Assembly: GCF_009725995.1 (NCBI RefSeq)
Contig: NZ_RCNS01000004.1
Location: 1-64,000, forward strand
Source of the DNA: Zobellia laminariae
Lineage (GTDB): Bacteria > Bacteroidota > Bacteroidia > Flavobacteriales > Flavobacteriaceae
Reading direction: 5' to 3'
DNA: 64,000 nucleotides
Part shown: positions 54,287-63,788 of the stretch, piece by piece
Layout of the letters: the number at the start of each line of letters is the position of its first letter
Numbering within the stretch: the stretch's first letter is position 1
Position numbers and translations under genes: made by a program
The notes under the pieces: model-generated
Seen by the model: only the letters and a program-made list of their open reading frames with translations
Databases searched by the model: none
Told to the model about the DNA's origin: nothing

Positions 54287-57016
54287 ATGCGATTTTCTCT
54301 TATTGCTATCCTTTTTCTTTTATGGCAAAGTACCATGTGCGCTCAAACGAGTTTTTCAGTTGAAGGTGAAATTCTTTCCCTTCGGTCAAAAACACCTATT
54401 ACAAACGCAAAAATTAGTCTAGAAGGCTTTTTGATTTCTTCACAATCCGATAGTAACGGAAAATTTATTATAACCCTGCCTCAAAAGGGAGAGTACATTA
54501 TATCTATTGAGGCTACTGACTATATAGTAAAGCGATTACCTATTTCTGTAGAGAACGAAAATTTAGATTTAGGAGCACTTTCTTTAGAACAGAATATTCA
54601 AATAGAACAAGCCGATAATCTCATTTCGTTAAGCGATTCGGAATTATTGGATGATGAAGTGAGCTCAAATTCATCTGGCCTGCTAAGAGCTACTCGAGAT
54701 TTATTTCTGAACAGAGCAGCTTTTGATTTCGGTCAAGCTTTTTTTCGTGTACGTGGTTACGATTCTCAAAACGGGACCGTTCTTTTAAACGGCATTTCTA
54801 TGAACAAGTTTTATGACGGCAGGCCTCAATGGAATAACTGGGGAGGCATGAACGATGTAACTAGAAATCAACAATTCACGAATGGTTTGGAGGCATCAGA
54901 TTATACTTTTGGTGGTATTTTGGGTAATACCAATATAGATACTAGACCTTCAGGTTTGCGTCCTGGTACTAGGTTGTCTACTTCATATTCTAATAGAACT
55001 TATGCAGGTAGGTTAATGGCTACCTATACATCCGGAGTTCAGAAAAGTGGTTTGGCCTATACCGTATCCGGTTCAAGAAGATGGGCGAAACAGGGTTATA
55101 TAGACGGAACGTTGTATGATGCCTTTTCATTTTTCGGTGCTTTAGAATATCAAATTAATGAAAAGAACAGTGTAAATTTTACTGCGCTTTGGGCATCAAA
55201 TAGGCGAGGGCGCTCATCTGCTATCACCGAAGAGGTTTTTGAATTGGTAGGTAAAAAATACAATCCTTATTGGGGAGAACAGGATGAAGAAGTCAGGAAT
55301 TCTAGAGAACGAAAAATAGCTGAGCCTGTCTTTATGTTCAATCATTATTTTAATTCGGAGAAGTTTAGCTTAAATACAGGTATAGCATATCAGTTTGGTA
55401 AAAACTCTAGAAGTCGATTAGGGTATTATAATGCTCCTAATCCCGACCCAACTTATTATCGATATTTACCTAGCTTTTACATTAATAGTCCTGTAGGAGC
55501 CAATTTTATTAGTGCTAATACCGCAAAGGAGGGATTGTTGAATAATCCTCAAATGGACTGGAATCAAATTTATACTGCCAACTCAAACGGGCAGGCGGCC
55601 TATGTGCTGTATGATGATGTTGTAGAGGATACTCAAATTAGCGTAAATACGGTTGGGAATCTGATTCTGACAGATAGACTTTTAATGGATTTTGGTTTGA
55701 CCTATAAAAACTTGAATTCTGAAAACTATGCAAGAATCAATGATTTACTTGGAGCTGATTTTCATGCTGATGTAGATCCCTTTTCGGATACGCTAAATGA
55801 CAGCCAAGGCACTATTGAAAAAAGAGAGGAGGATGTTTTCAATTATAACTATCGAATGAATGCTAATCAGTTTGAATCGTTTATTCAATTTAAATATAAC
55901 CATGAAAAGTGGAGTGCATTTTTGTCTGCCAAATTTGGGGCTACTAATTACCAACGAACAGGTTTATTTAAGAATGACCGTTATTCGGATAGTTCATTTG
56001 GTGAAGGTGAAGAAATTGGGTTCAAAACCTATGGTGTAAAATCCGGTATTACTTATAAACTAACAGAAAGACATTGGTTATCTGCTCACGGTTCGTTCAT
56101 GAAAAGGCCGCCGGTGCTTCAAAATGTTTTTATTAATCCAAGGGAAAACAATAGTGTAGTACCTGATATTCAAAGTGAAACCAACTCAACGGTAGACCTT
56201 AACTATTTCTTGAGACTCCCAAAGTTAACGGGTAGACTTACGGGTTTTTATACCCGTTTTCAGAACACCACGGATGTAAATTTCTTTTTTGCCGATGCTG
56301 GTGTTGGCTCAGACTTTGTCCAAGAGGTGCTTACAGGATTAGATAAGCTTCATATGGGCACAGAACTAGGTCTTGAATATCAATTGTCGTCCGCAGTAAA
56401 ATTAACGGCTGTGGCCGCTGTAGGGAAGTATGTTTATGCCAGTGACCCAAATGTGGCTATTAATTTTGATACCGCAGGAAGAGAAGAAGATCTTATAAAT
56501 CTTGAGGGCACTGTTGATTTGGGTGTAGCTAAGATTAAAGATTATAAATTGGCGCAAGGTCCGCAGCAAGCTTATGCAATTGGCATTGAGTATCGTGACC
56601 CAAAATATTGGTGGGTGAGTGCAACAACTAATTACTTGGCAAGCAACTATGCTAATATCTCTACTCTTACAAGAACGCAGAGTTTTTATCTAGACCCAGA
56701 AACAAATCTTCCTTTTGTAGATGCTACGGAAGAAAATGTCAACCAAGCATTGGCGCAAAAACCGTTGGAGAACTTTTATCTTTTAAATCTAGTAGGAGGT
56801 AAATCTTGGTTGAAAAAAGGAAAATATATCAGTGTTTTTGGGAGTATCAATAATCTTTTTGATGGGGTGTTCCGAACAGGAGGATACGAACAGAGCCGGA
56901 ATGGCAATTATGGTCAGTTCAAGCAAGATAATTTAAGTGGCACCCCATCATTTGCTCCCAAATATTGGTATGGTTACGGCCGGACCTATTTTTTAAACTT
57001 GGCATATAGTTTTTAA
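54287..57016 (+). CDS. TonB-dependent receptor linked to nuclease and DUF5689 lipoprotein
   Basis: An outer-membrane receptor of 909 residues with signal MRFSLIAILFLLWQSTMCAQ, a carboxypeptidase-regulatory-like domain (about 25-105), a plug-like region (about 130-240: RAAFDFGQAFFRVRGYDSQNGTVLLNGISMNKFYDGRPQ) and a barrel ending in YFLNLAYSF. The ATG at 54287 is chosen; a TTG at 54257 would add ten residues before the signal. There is no SusD partner; instead a DUF5689 lipoprotein follows after 10 bp and a secreted EEP enzyme is divergent. Uptake of nucleic-acid or phosphate-containing fragments is inferred. Confidence 0.88.
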   Translation: MRFSLIAILFLLWQSTMCAQTSFSVEGEILSLRSKTPITNAKISLEGFLISSQSDSNGKFIITLPQKGEYIISIEATDYIVKRLPISVENENLDLGALSLEQNIQIEQADNLISLSDSELLDDEVSSNSSGLLRATRDLFLNRAAFDFGQAFFRVRGYDSQNGTVLLNGISMNKFYDGRPQWNNWGGMNDVTRNQQFTNGLEASDYTFGGILGNTNIDTRPSGLRPGTRLSTSYSNRTYAGRLMATYTSGVQKSGLAYTVSGSRRWAKQGYIDGTLYDAFSFFGALEYQINEKNSVNFTALWASNRRGRSSAITEEVFELVGKKYNPYWGEQDEEVRNSRERKIAEPVFMFNHYFNSEKFSLNTGIAYQFGKNSRSRLGYYNAPNPDPTYYRYLPSFYINSPVGANFISANTAKEGLLNNPQMDWNQIYTANSNGQAAYVLYDDVVEDTQISVNTVGNLILTDRLLMDFGLTYKNLNSENYARINDLLGADFHADVDPFSDTLNDSQGTIEKREEDVFNYNYRMNANQFESFIQFKYNHEKWSAFLSAKFGATNYQRTGLFKNDRYSDSSFGEGEEIGFKTYGVKSGITYKLTERHWLSAHGSFMKRPPVLQNVFINPRENNSVVPDIQSETNSTVDLNYFLRLPKLTGRLTGFYTRFQNTTDVNFFFADAGVGSDFVQEVLTGLDKLHMGTELGLEYQLSSAVKLTAVAAVGKYVYASDPNVAINFDTAGREEDLINLEGTVDLGVAKIKDYKLAQGPQQAYAIGIEYRDPKYWWVSATTNYLASNYANISTLTRTQSFYLDPETNLPFVDATEENVNQALAQKPLENFYLLNLVGGKSWLKKGKYISVFGSINNLFDGVFRTGGYEQSRNGNYGQFKQDNLSGTPSFAPKYWYGYGRTYFLNLAYSF

Positions 57017-57026
57017 GAAATTACCT

Positions 57027-58406
57027 ATGAAAGGAAACTTTAATTTGAGCAGATTTCTTTTGAGATTTACGGTCCTAATGACCGTGTGTTTTTGCAGTTG
57101 CGTAAAAAGCCGTAATTATGATGTGCCGCCAGACAATTGTGTTTCAGGGTTGGTTGCCAATTGCACATTTTCGGAAGTAAAAGCTCTTTATAAGGGAGAT
57201 ACATTTCAAATTCAAGAAGATTTAATTATTGAGGGGTTTGTTGTTTCTTCGGACGTTCAGGGTAATTTTTTTAGTGTACTATATTTTCAGGATAGTCCAG
57301 TAAATCCAAAAGAAGGTTTTAGGATTGAAATAGATGTTCGTGATTCTCATTTGTTTTATCCTGTGGGAACGAAAATAGGAATCAGACTTAAAGGACTATA
57401 CCTAGGTAAAAGCAAGGATGTGTTTAAACTAGGAGCGACGTTTACTTCTTTTGGAAATGTTTCGGTAGGCAGATTACCGGCGGCAATTGTAAATGAACAT
57501 GTTTTTAGGTTTTGTAATGGAGAAGTAGCTATTGAACCTACTGTAATTGCAATTACAGACCTCAAAAAGGAATTAACGAATACCTTGGTGACCTTTAATG
57601 ATGTAGAGTTTGCAGAAAAGGAGTTAGGTCAACCTTTTGCCGAAGGAGGTGAGGAGACGGAACGCATCCTCAGGGATTGTAACGATAACGAAATTGTGAT
57701 GTCCAACAGTGGCTATTCCGATTTTCAGTCGGAGATACTTCCTGATGGAAGAGGAGTTGTGACAGGTGTCTTGTTTCGGGAAAATGATAGTTATCAAATT
57801 AGTATCCGCAGTACTTCTGATATCAACTTTGACAAAGAGCGTTGTGCCGAATTAATAGATGAGTTTACTTCGGATAGGATCTTTATTTCAGAATTGGCCG
57901 ACCCGGATAATAATGCTTCAGCCAGGTTTGTAGAGCTCTATAATTCTTCAGGTGAAGATATAAGCTTAAAAGGCTGGAAGTTGAAACGTTATACCAACGC
58001 AAATACAGAAGTGAGTTCAGAAATCGATTTATCAGCTTTAACAATTAATGCAAATGGCTTCTTGGTAATCTCCCCTAATGCGGAAGAGTTTGAAACGGTT
58101 TATGGGTTTGCTCCGGATTTGGGAGTAGGTACTAATAGCCCAGCAGATTCAAATGGAGATGATAATTTACAATTGGTAGATCCTTTTGGAGCGGTTATAG
58201 ATATGTTTGGGGTAGTAGGCGAAGACGGTACCGGTACTAACCACGAATATGAAGATGGGAGTGCAGTTAGGCGTGTAGAAATCCTAAAAGGCAACTCTAT
58301 TTACAATATAGAAGAGTGGTTTGTGTCTAATGATAGTGGGGATGCCGGAACAATCAAGCAAGCAAAAATTGCTCCTGATGATTTCACTCCAAAAAGCAGG
58401 GAATAA
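57027..58406 (+). CDS. DUF5689 and lamin-tail domain lipoprotein
   Basis: A lipoprotein of 459 residues (MKGNFNLSRFLLRFTVLMTVCFCSC, lipobox CFCSC) with DUF5689 OB-like repeats in the first part (about 40-270: IEGFVVSSDVQGNFFSVLYFQD, VGTKIGIRLKGLYLGK, LVTFNDVEFAEKELGQ) and a lamin-tail domain (about 285-400: RIFISELADPDNNASARFVELYNSS, LKGWKLKRYTN). Lamin-tail domains often accompany extracellular nucleases. Exposed at the surface, it could form a complex with the receptor 10 bp upstream, in the position a SusD protein normally takes. Confidence 0.85.
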   Translation: MKGNFNLSRFLLRFTVLMTVCFCSCVKSRNYDVPPDNCVSGLVANCTFSEVKALYKGDTFQIQEDLIIEGFVVSSDVQGNFFSVLYFQDSPVNPKEGFRIEIDVRDSHLFYPVGTKIGIRLKGLYLGKSKDVFKLGATFTSFGNVSVGRLPAAIVNEHVFRFCNGEVAIEPTVIAITDLKKELTNTLVTFNDVEFAEKELGQPFAEGGEETERILRDCNDNEIVMSNSGYSDFQSEILPDGRGVVTGVLFRENDSYQISIRSTSDINFDKERCAELIDEFTSDRIFISELADPDNNASARFVELYNSSGEDISLKGWKLKRYTNANTEVSSEIDLSALTINANGFLVISPNAEEFETVYGFAPDLGVGTNSPADSNGDDNLQLVDPFGAVIDMFGVVGEDGTGTNHEYEDGSAVRRVEILKGNSIYNIEEWFVSNDSGDAGTIKQAKIAPDDFTPKSRE

Positions 58407-58415
58407 TAACTGTTC

Positions 58416-58808
58416 TTAAAGAAGGATGCTTTTTAATTTCTCTGAGTAAATGGGCTTGGTCAAATAGTTGTTCTCTAAATTAACGCTCTTGGCAATTTCA
58501 GTATCTTTTGGGCTTATAGAAGAGGTCATCATATAAATGGTTGGTTCTTCTTTTTCCTTAGGCCAAATTTCGCGCAATTCTGAAATAAGATCCCATCCAC
58601 CCATTACTGGCATATTAATATCAATTAAAATAAGAGATGGTAATGCTGCGTTTTCGCTAATCATTTCTTGAAAACTTTCAATAGCGTCAAGACCATTTTC
58701 ATAAACAAGCAACTCTGGTGTAAACTCCATAGTTTGCATAGCTCGTTTTAATCCAAAAACAACTATTGCATCATCATCTACAATACATACTTTCTTATAA
58801 CTACTCAT
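58416..58808 (-). CDS. Stand-alone response regulator receiver (CheY-like)
   Basis: A single receiver domain of 130 residues without output domain: acidic cluster VDDDAI, phosphoacceptor Asp in LIDINMP, MTSSIS, and the lysine in LTKPIYS. It is the last gene of a minus-strand group with a second receiver and a multi-PAS histidine kinase, so both receivers probably take phosphate from that kinase. Its stop is 10 nt from the convergent DUF5689 gene. Confidence 0.9.
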   Translation of the reverse strand: MSSYKKVCIVDDDAIVVFGLKRAMQTMEFTPELLVYENGLDAIESFQEMISENAALPSLILIDINMPVMGGWDLISELREIWPKEKEEPTIYMMTSSISPKDTEIAKSVNLENNYLTKPIYSEKLKSILL

Positions 58809-58882
58809 TCAATTTGTGGTGAGGGTTGCGGGGTTTTACGGATAGTATATATACCCTAGTCCTCTAAAATAATCAAATCTCC

Positions 58883-59293
58883 TTAGTTACCAACGCTTTT
58901 AAGAATATTATGAAGGTCCTCTATTGAAATTGGTTTCAAAATATAATTGTTAACAACCTTATATTCTTGAATCCTTGCAATGTCTCTTGGGTCAACAGAA
59001 GAGCTTATGATATAAATAATAATGTTTTCACTGTTGTTGTTAGGTATTTTAATGAACTCATCTAAAAACTCCCAACCGGTCATTATAGGCATGTTAATGT
59101 CTAGAAAAATCATAGAAGGTAGCTCTTCACCTCTTTCCGCCATAGCTTTTAATCCATCAAAAGCTGCTTGACCATCATTGTAAACAAGGATTTCATCTGT
59201 AAAATCAGCCTCGTTCATTATCCGCTTTGTACCGTAGATAAAGATAGGGTCGTCATCTATAATACAGACACTTCTAATTTTTGTTATATTCAT
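58883..59293 (-). CDS. Stand-alone response regulator receiver (CheY-like)
   Basis: A receiver domain of 136 residues: IDDDPIF, phosphoacceptor in FLDINMP, ISSSVD, LKPISIED. It resembles the neighbouring receiver (shared positions VDDDAIxxFGxKR-like, MPxMxGWEFxDEF) and is probably a duplicate. Only 9 nt separate it from the kinase gene, so the kinase and this protein are translated from one mRNA. No DNA-binding output is present. Confidence 0.9.
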   Translation of the reverse strand: MNITKIRSVCIIDDDPIFIYGTKRIMNEADFTDEILVYNDGQAAFDGLKAMAERGEELPSMIFLDINMPIMTGWEFLDEFIKIPNNNSENIIIYIISSSVDPRDIARIQEYKVVNNYILKPISIEDLHNILKSVGN

Positions 59294-59302
59294 AATAGTA
59301 AT

Positions 59303-61507
59303 CTATGTTAATGGTTTCTCAAAATATAATTTAAAAGTACTACCCACGTCCACCGTGCTTTCGACTTCTATTTTTCCGTTCATGGCTTCCATTTGGTTTT
59401 TTGTGATAAAAAGACCAATTCCTTTAGCATCTTTATTACGATGAAATGTTTTGTACATGCCAAAGAGTTTATCGCTGTTTCGTTTTAAATCTATGCCCAA
59501 ACCATTGTCTTTAAAAGAAACAGTAATTGCATTAGATTCTATTTTAGAGCTTATTTGTATTAAAGGTATTCGTTCTGGTGAACTATACTTTAGGCTATTC
59601 GTTAATAAATTCAATATTATACTATCTAAATAAGCTGGTATTACTCTAATTTTCAAGTCTTTGGGAATATTTATTTCGCAAATTGCATTTTTTTCTTGTA
59701 TTAAGATGTTAAGGTTTTTTTGCACATCTGTAATACTATCATAAAGATTAATATTCTTCATCTTTTCAAAAGCCCCCACTTTTACCTGAACCACTTCATT
59801 TAAATGCAAAATGGTGTCATTAAGGCTGTCAGTAGCTCCACGGAGCATAACTAGAAGATTTTTTCGCTCAGAATCGTCCTTTTCTTTGATTAAAAAGTTA
59901 GTCAGCATAGATAGGTTGCTGGAGTGTGAGCGTAAATTATGAGATACAATATGAGCAAAATTTAAAAGGCTATCATTTTGTTCTGTAGTGATGTCTACTA
60001 AACGGCTCAGTTTTTTTTCGTTTTTAATACGGGGGGTTATATCCGTTACTTGGGAAACAAAATGAAGCAGCTCTCCGCTGGTATCCTTAACTGCTGTAAC
60101 TGTTAATATGCCATGGATAACATGGCCGTCTTTATGAAAATACCTTTTTTCCAGTTTGTAACTAGACCTTTTTCCTTTTGTAATTTGTTTTAATAGACTA
60201 CGGTCATCATTAAAATCCTCTGGATGGGTAACCTCTTTAAAATTCATAGTTAGCAGCTCTTTTTCTGCATAACCAAGGCTTGCGCATAGACTTTCGTTAA
60301 CTTTCTCAAAGGAACCGTCCAAAGCTACTATTGCCATTCCGGTATCTGAGTTTTCAAAAGCGCCATGAAATGATTCCTCGCTCTTTTGGAGCATCATTTG
60401 GGTGTTCTTCAGTTCTGTAATGTCGTAGTTGGTTCCTAAGAATTTTACTACTTCTCCTTCAGCATTTTTTTGTGTTATTCCTACACCTTTAATGTGTCTA
60501 ATTTCACCATTTGGGCAGACTATTCTAAACTGAGAATCAAAATTCTTTATGCCGTTTAAGGCATTTTGCACCTCCTGATGGCTTCGTTCTTTATCTTCAG
60601 GATGAACATAGTTAAGCCAAGTTTCATAGGTGATATTCTTGGTGTCTTTGGGTATTTTAAAAAGCTCATACATAATATCATCCCACACCAGTAATTCTGA
60701 CACTAAATCATATTCCCAAATGCCAACGTTACCTCCTTTTGTGGCTAAAGCTAGCCGTTCGCTTACCTGTATTAAATTAAGTTCTGCCTTCTTTTTTTCA
60801 TCAATATCTTGGAAGGTACCAAACACGCGTACGCAATTGCCATTTATAAACTCAACCTCACCTTTGGCTCTTACCCATTTTTCATTTCCTTTTGCGGTAA
60901 TGATTATTAATTCGGTATCCCAAGGAGTACCATCTGTCATGGCATTTGTTACCAAATTGGTAATTTCCTCTCTATACTTACCCTTCTTATAAAAGTTTAT
61001 GCCGGTTTCTAAATTAGGTTGATAATCTTTGGGAACTTCGTGTATCTCTTTGGTAATGGCTGTCCAATATATCGTATTATCTGCCATGTCAATCTCCCAG
61101 CCACCAATCCTGCCTACCTTTTCTGCTTTAGCGTAAAGTTCTTCGCGCCTTTTAACTTCAGTTACATTTTCTAGGAGAACAATGAGACCGCCAATTTCAT
61201 TATTGGCATCGGTCCACGCGTTTATTTTCCATTTTAACCATTGTACTTCACCATTTGGATAAATAAATTTTTCACCTTCATTAAGGTTTCTAACTCCTTC
61301 ATTTAGACATTTTTCCAATATAGCTTTTAGCTTTTTGGGGGTGCGGGGGATGACGTCAAAATAGTTCTTTCCAGTAAGTGACTCGCAGTTAGGACAAAAT
61401 TCATCTGCCCATACTTTTGAATTTCCCGCAAAGCGAAATTGAGTATCTAGGATAGCAACTGCGCTAGGGGAATCTTTAATTAATGAGGTTATTGAAAGAG
61501 TTTGCAA
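59303..61507 (-). CDS. Soluble multi-PAS sensor histidine kinase
   Basis: A kinase of 734 residues without membrane segments or signal peptide, so it senses a cytoplasmic cue. Four PAS/PAC units fill about 8-500 (the third and fourth end KFLGTNYDITELK and FVSQVTDITPRI). A HisKA-like region has the phospho-acceptor His in AHIVSHNLRSH (near 520), then a HATPase_c domain with NLLTNSLKYSS, DNGLGIDLKRNSDKLFGMY and GIGLFITKNQMEAMNGKIEV. The start codon is TTG and no better ATG is present. It heads a unit with two receiver-only proteins. Confidence 0.92.
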   Translation of the reverse strand: MQTLSITSLIKDSPSAVAILDTQFRFAGNSKVWADEFCPNCESLTGKNYFDVIPRTPKKLKAILEKCLNEGVRNLNEGEKFIYPNGEVQWLKWKINAWTDANNEIGGLIVLLENVTEVKRREELYAKAEKVGRIGGWEIDMADNTIYWTAITKEIHEVPKDYQPNLETGINFYKKGKYREEITNLVTNAMTDGTPWDTELIIITAKGNEKWVRAKGEVEFINGNCVRVFGTFQDIDEKKKAELNLIQVSERLALATKGGNVGIWEYDLVSELLVWDDIMYELFKIPKDTKNITYETWLNYVHPEDKERSHQEVQNALNGIKNFDSQFRIVCPNGEIRHIKGVGITQKNAEGEVVKFLGTNYDITELKNTQMMLQKSEESFHGAFENSDTGMAIVALDGSFEKVNESLCASLGYAEKELLTMNFKEVTHPEDFNDDRSLLKQITKGKRSSYKLEKRYFHKDGHVIHGILTVTAVKDTSGELLHFVSQVTDITPRIKNEKKLSRLVDITTEQNDSLLNFAHIVSHNLRSHSSNLSMLTNFLIKEKDDSERKNLLVMLRGATDSLNDTILHLNEVVQVKVGAFEKMKNINLYDSITDVQKNLNILIQEKNAICEINIPKDLKIRVIPAYLDSIILNLLTNSLKYSSPERIPLIQISSKIESNAITVSFKDNGLGIDLKRNSDKLFGMYKTFHRNKDAKGIGLFITKNQMEAMNGKIEVESTVDVGSTFKLYFEKPLT

Positions 61508-61905
61508 TTTCTAATTGTTTATGTAAAAGTAGGGTTTAACAGTGAGTTGTGAGATTTCGTAAATAATTTGACGCTTTTATCCGGTATAACTCAATGCTAC
61601 ATACGAGAATAATATACGAAAAATCTGTCAGAAAAAAACTATTTGAAAATTTCTAATGAATAATTGAACGTAAATAAATCTATTTTATGCAACCAATATA
61701 ACTAATAGAGCCGTTCGGGAGAAGAGGTTATTTACCTGAATTCTATTGTTAAGACTGAGATTTAGAGGTTTAGTTATGATTAGGAGATGAATCTATTTTA
61801 GAAAATAGAAGAGACACAACACATACTGGTGCTCTTTTGTTTAAATTTATAAAATGAAGTAATTCGGGCTTTGAAGACACCCAAAAATCATGATAACATA
61901 TAAGT
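61508..61905. other. Intergenic region between the kinase and ankyrin genes
   Basis: Divergent 5' ends of the kinase (minus) and ankyrin (plus) genes face each other across about 400 bp of AT-rich DNA. I see no gene, structured RNA or clear TAnnTTTG element. Short ATG frames (for example ATGATTAGGAGATGA near 61777) are too short to support. Confidence 0.5.
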
Positions 61906-62379
61906 ATGAACGACAAGTTTTTTAATGAAATACGCTTGGGCAACTCAAAAGAGGTGGCCCTAATTTTAAATGACAATCCGGAATTAGTTAACGTTGTAGA
62001 TAAAAGAGGGTCTACGCCACTTATTTTGGCAACCTATTATGGTCATATGGAAACTGCAGAATTATTGGTGAACAATGGCGCGGAAATAGATGCTGTAGAT
62101 GAATCTGGGAACACGGCTTTAATGGGAGTTTGTTTTAAAGGTTTTACCGCGATTGCAAAAATGCTGATTGAAAAAGGAGCCAACGTAAATGAACGTAATT
62201 CTATGGGCGGAACATGCCTTATTTATGCAGCTACTTTTAATAGGCCGGAAATTGCAAAGCTATTACTGGGGAACGGCGCAGATACGACGGTTAAAGATGC
62301 TAGAGGAAATACCGCATTGGACCATGCGGAGAACCAGGGTACACCGGAATTAATTAGTTTATTGAGTACGGACAATTAA
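61906..62379 (+). CDS. Ankyrin repeat protein
   Basis: A protein of 157 residues with no signal, made of about four ankyrin repeats: from 1 (FFNEIRLGNSKEVALILNDNPELVNVVDKRG), STPLILATYYGHMETAELLVNNGAEIDAVDESG, NTALMGVCFKGFTAIAKMLIEKGANVNERNSMG and GTCLIYAATFNRPEIAKLLLGNGADTTVKDARG, ending with a partial repeat. Such small ankyrin proteins often sit beside catalase in Bacteroidetes; none is here. A protein-protein adaptor role is likely. It begins a plus-strand run with Nudix and nitrilase genes. Confidence 0.88.
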   Translation: MNDKFFNEIRLGNSKEVALILNDNPELVNVVDKRGSTPLILATYYGHMETAELLVNNGAEIDAVDESGNTALMGVCFKGFTAIAKMLIEKGANVNERNSMGGTCLIYAATFNRPEIAKLLLGNGADTTVKDARGNTALDHAENQGTPELISLLSTDN

Positions 62380-62391
62380 TTTAAAATTGAC

Positions 62392-63006
62392 ATGAAAGAG
62401 TTAGAGCAAATCAAACGAATAAAAGCATTGGCAGAGACGGGCCTTGTGTATGCAGAAGACGAATATAATCGCGAACGTTATGAAGAACTCAAACAGATTG
62501 CACTAGAGTTGATGGCTTCCGTGGCTAATCAACCTTTGTCTGTTTTAGAGAATTTCTATATGCCAGTAACGGATTATCCCACTCCAAAAGTTGATGTTCG
62601 GGGACTTGTTCTTAACGAAAAAAATCAGGTTTTAATGGCCAAGGAAAGCATTGACGGTAAATGGACAATACCTGGCGGATGGGCAGAAGTTGGTTACACT
62701 CCCTCAACTTGTGTCACAAAAGAAATAGAGGAAGAAACTGGGCTAAACACAACTGTAGTTAGGCTGTTAGCGGTGTATGATAAACAATCTCACCCGCATC
62801 CTCCACAACCTTTTTATATCTATAAATTATGCTTTCTTTGTCAGCTTACTGGAGGTGAGCTTCATCATGGTTTTGATATGCAAGGTGCTGCTTTTTTTGA
62901 TGTTGATGATTTGCCGGAACTTTCAACGGACCGCATTTTAGAATCACAGATAAAGCAATTGTATACCATGGCAGTTGAAAATAAAACGGATGTATATTTT
63001 GATTGA
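62392..63006 (+). CDS. Nudix hydrolase with N-terminal Nudix_N domain
   Basis: A protein of 204 residues with an N-terminal helical Nudix_N domain (about 1-60, LEQIKRIKALAETGLVYAEDEYNRERYEEL) and a Nudix domain (about 66-190). The box GGWAEVGYTPSTCVTKEIEEETGL keeps the central EIEEETGL metal-binding core, but the canonical upstream Glu is Tyr and the Arg of RE is Lys. The family cleaves nucleoside diphosphate derivatives, for example ADP-ribose or CDP-choline. It lies 12 nt after the ankyrin gene. Confidence 0.88.
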   Translation: MKELEQIKRIKALAETGLVYAEDEYNRERYEELKQIALELMASVANQPLSVLENFYMPVTDYPTPKVDVRGLVLNEKNQVLMAKESIDGKWTIPGGWAEVGYTPSTCVTKEIEEETGLNTTVVRLLAVYDKQSHPHPPQPFYIYKLCFLCQLTGGELHHGFDMQGAAFFDVDDLPELSTDRILESQIKQLYTMAVENKTDVYFD

Positions 63007-63014
63007 TTTTTTCT

Positions 63015-63788
63015 ATGGATGAACTATTGAATGTAGCCTTGGTGCAAACCTCACTAGCGTGGGAAGACCCGAAAGCCAACAGAGCAGAATTGGATGCGAA
63101 ATTGGAAGCACTTACTTCTGATATAGATTTAATAGTGCTTCCGGAAATGTTTACGACAGGTTTTACCATGTCTCCCAAAAACATTGAAAAAGAAGAAGGT
63201 CAAAGGACCTTAGCTTGGATGCAGCAAAAAGCGAAAGAAAAAGATGTTGCCATGGCGGGAAGCATTGTTTTCTTTGAAAATGACGCTTATACAAACCGAC
63301 TTCTTTTTGTTGAGCCAGATGGCAAAACCTCAATTTATGATAAACGCCATACATTTACCCTTGCAGGAGAGGATAAAGTCTACCAGGCAGGTAAAGAACG
63401 CCTTATTGTAAATTATAAGGGGTTCAAAATTTGCCCTATGATCTGTTATGATTTACGCTTTCCGGTATGGGCAAGAAATACGGAAGATTATGATATTTTG
63501 ATTTATGTAGCCAATTGGCCGGAACCAAGAATTACCGCATGGGACACACTGCTAAAAGCACGGGCAATTGAAAATATGACTTATTGTATTGGAGTAAATA
63601 GAATAGGCTCTGACGAGGTTGGACATAAATATCCTGGACATTCGGTAGTTTTTGATGGTTTGGGAAAAGAATTGGAATTTTCCGCAAAGGAAGAAATTGT
63701 GACCACCTCTTTATCTAAAAAACATATTCATGAAGTTCGTAATAAACTAAAGTTCTTGAACGACAGAGATCGCTTTACTTTGGAATGA
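63015..63788 (+). CDS. Nitrilase-superfamily amidohydrolase (omega-amidase-like)
   Basis: A carbon-nitrogen hydrolase of 257 residues. The Glu-Lys-Cys triad is seen in LPEMFTTGF (Glu), IYDKRHTF (Lys) and PMICYDLRFPVW (Cys). The pattern resembles YafV/omega-amidase, which hydrolyses alpha-ketoglutaramate and alpha-ketosuccinamate. ATG at 63015 was preferred to the TTG at 63003 that overlaps the Nudix stop. It overlaps by 14 bases the 3' end of the minus-strand gene that runs off the window. Confidence 0.9.
   Translation: MDELLNVALVQTSLAWEDPKANRAELDAKLEALTSDIDLIVLPEMFTTGFTMSPKNIEKEEGQRTLAWMQQKAKEKDVAMAGSIVFFENDAYTNRLLFVEPDGKTSIYDKRHTFTLAGEDKVYQAGKERLIVNYKGFKICPMICYDLRFPVWARNTEDYDILIYVANWPEPRITAWDTLLKARAIENMTYCIGVNRIGSDEVGHKYPGHSVVFDGLGKELEFSAKEEIVTTSLSKKHIHEVRNKLKFLNDRDRFTLE

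Noticed and set aside
61770..61976. 68-aa minus-strand open frame before the ankyrin gene
   Set aside because: It overlaps the ankyrin start on the other strand and shows no domain or signal.
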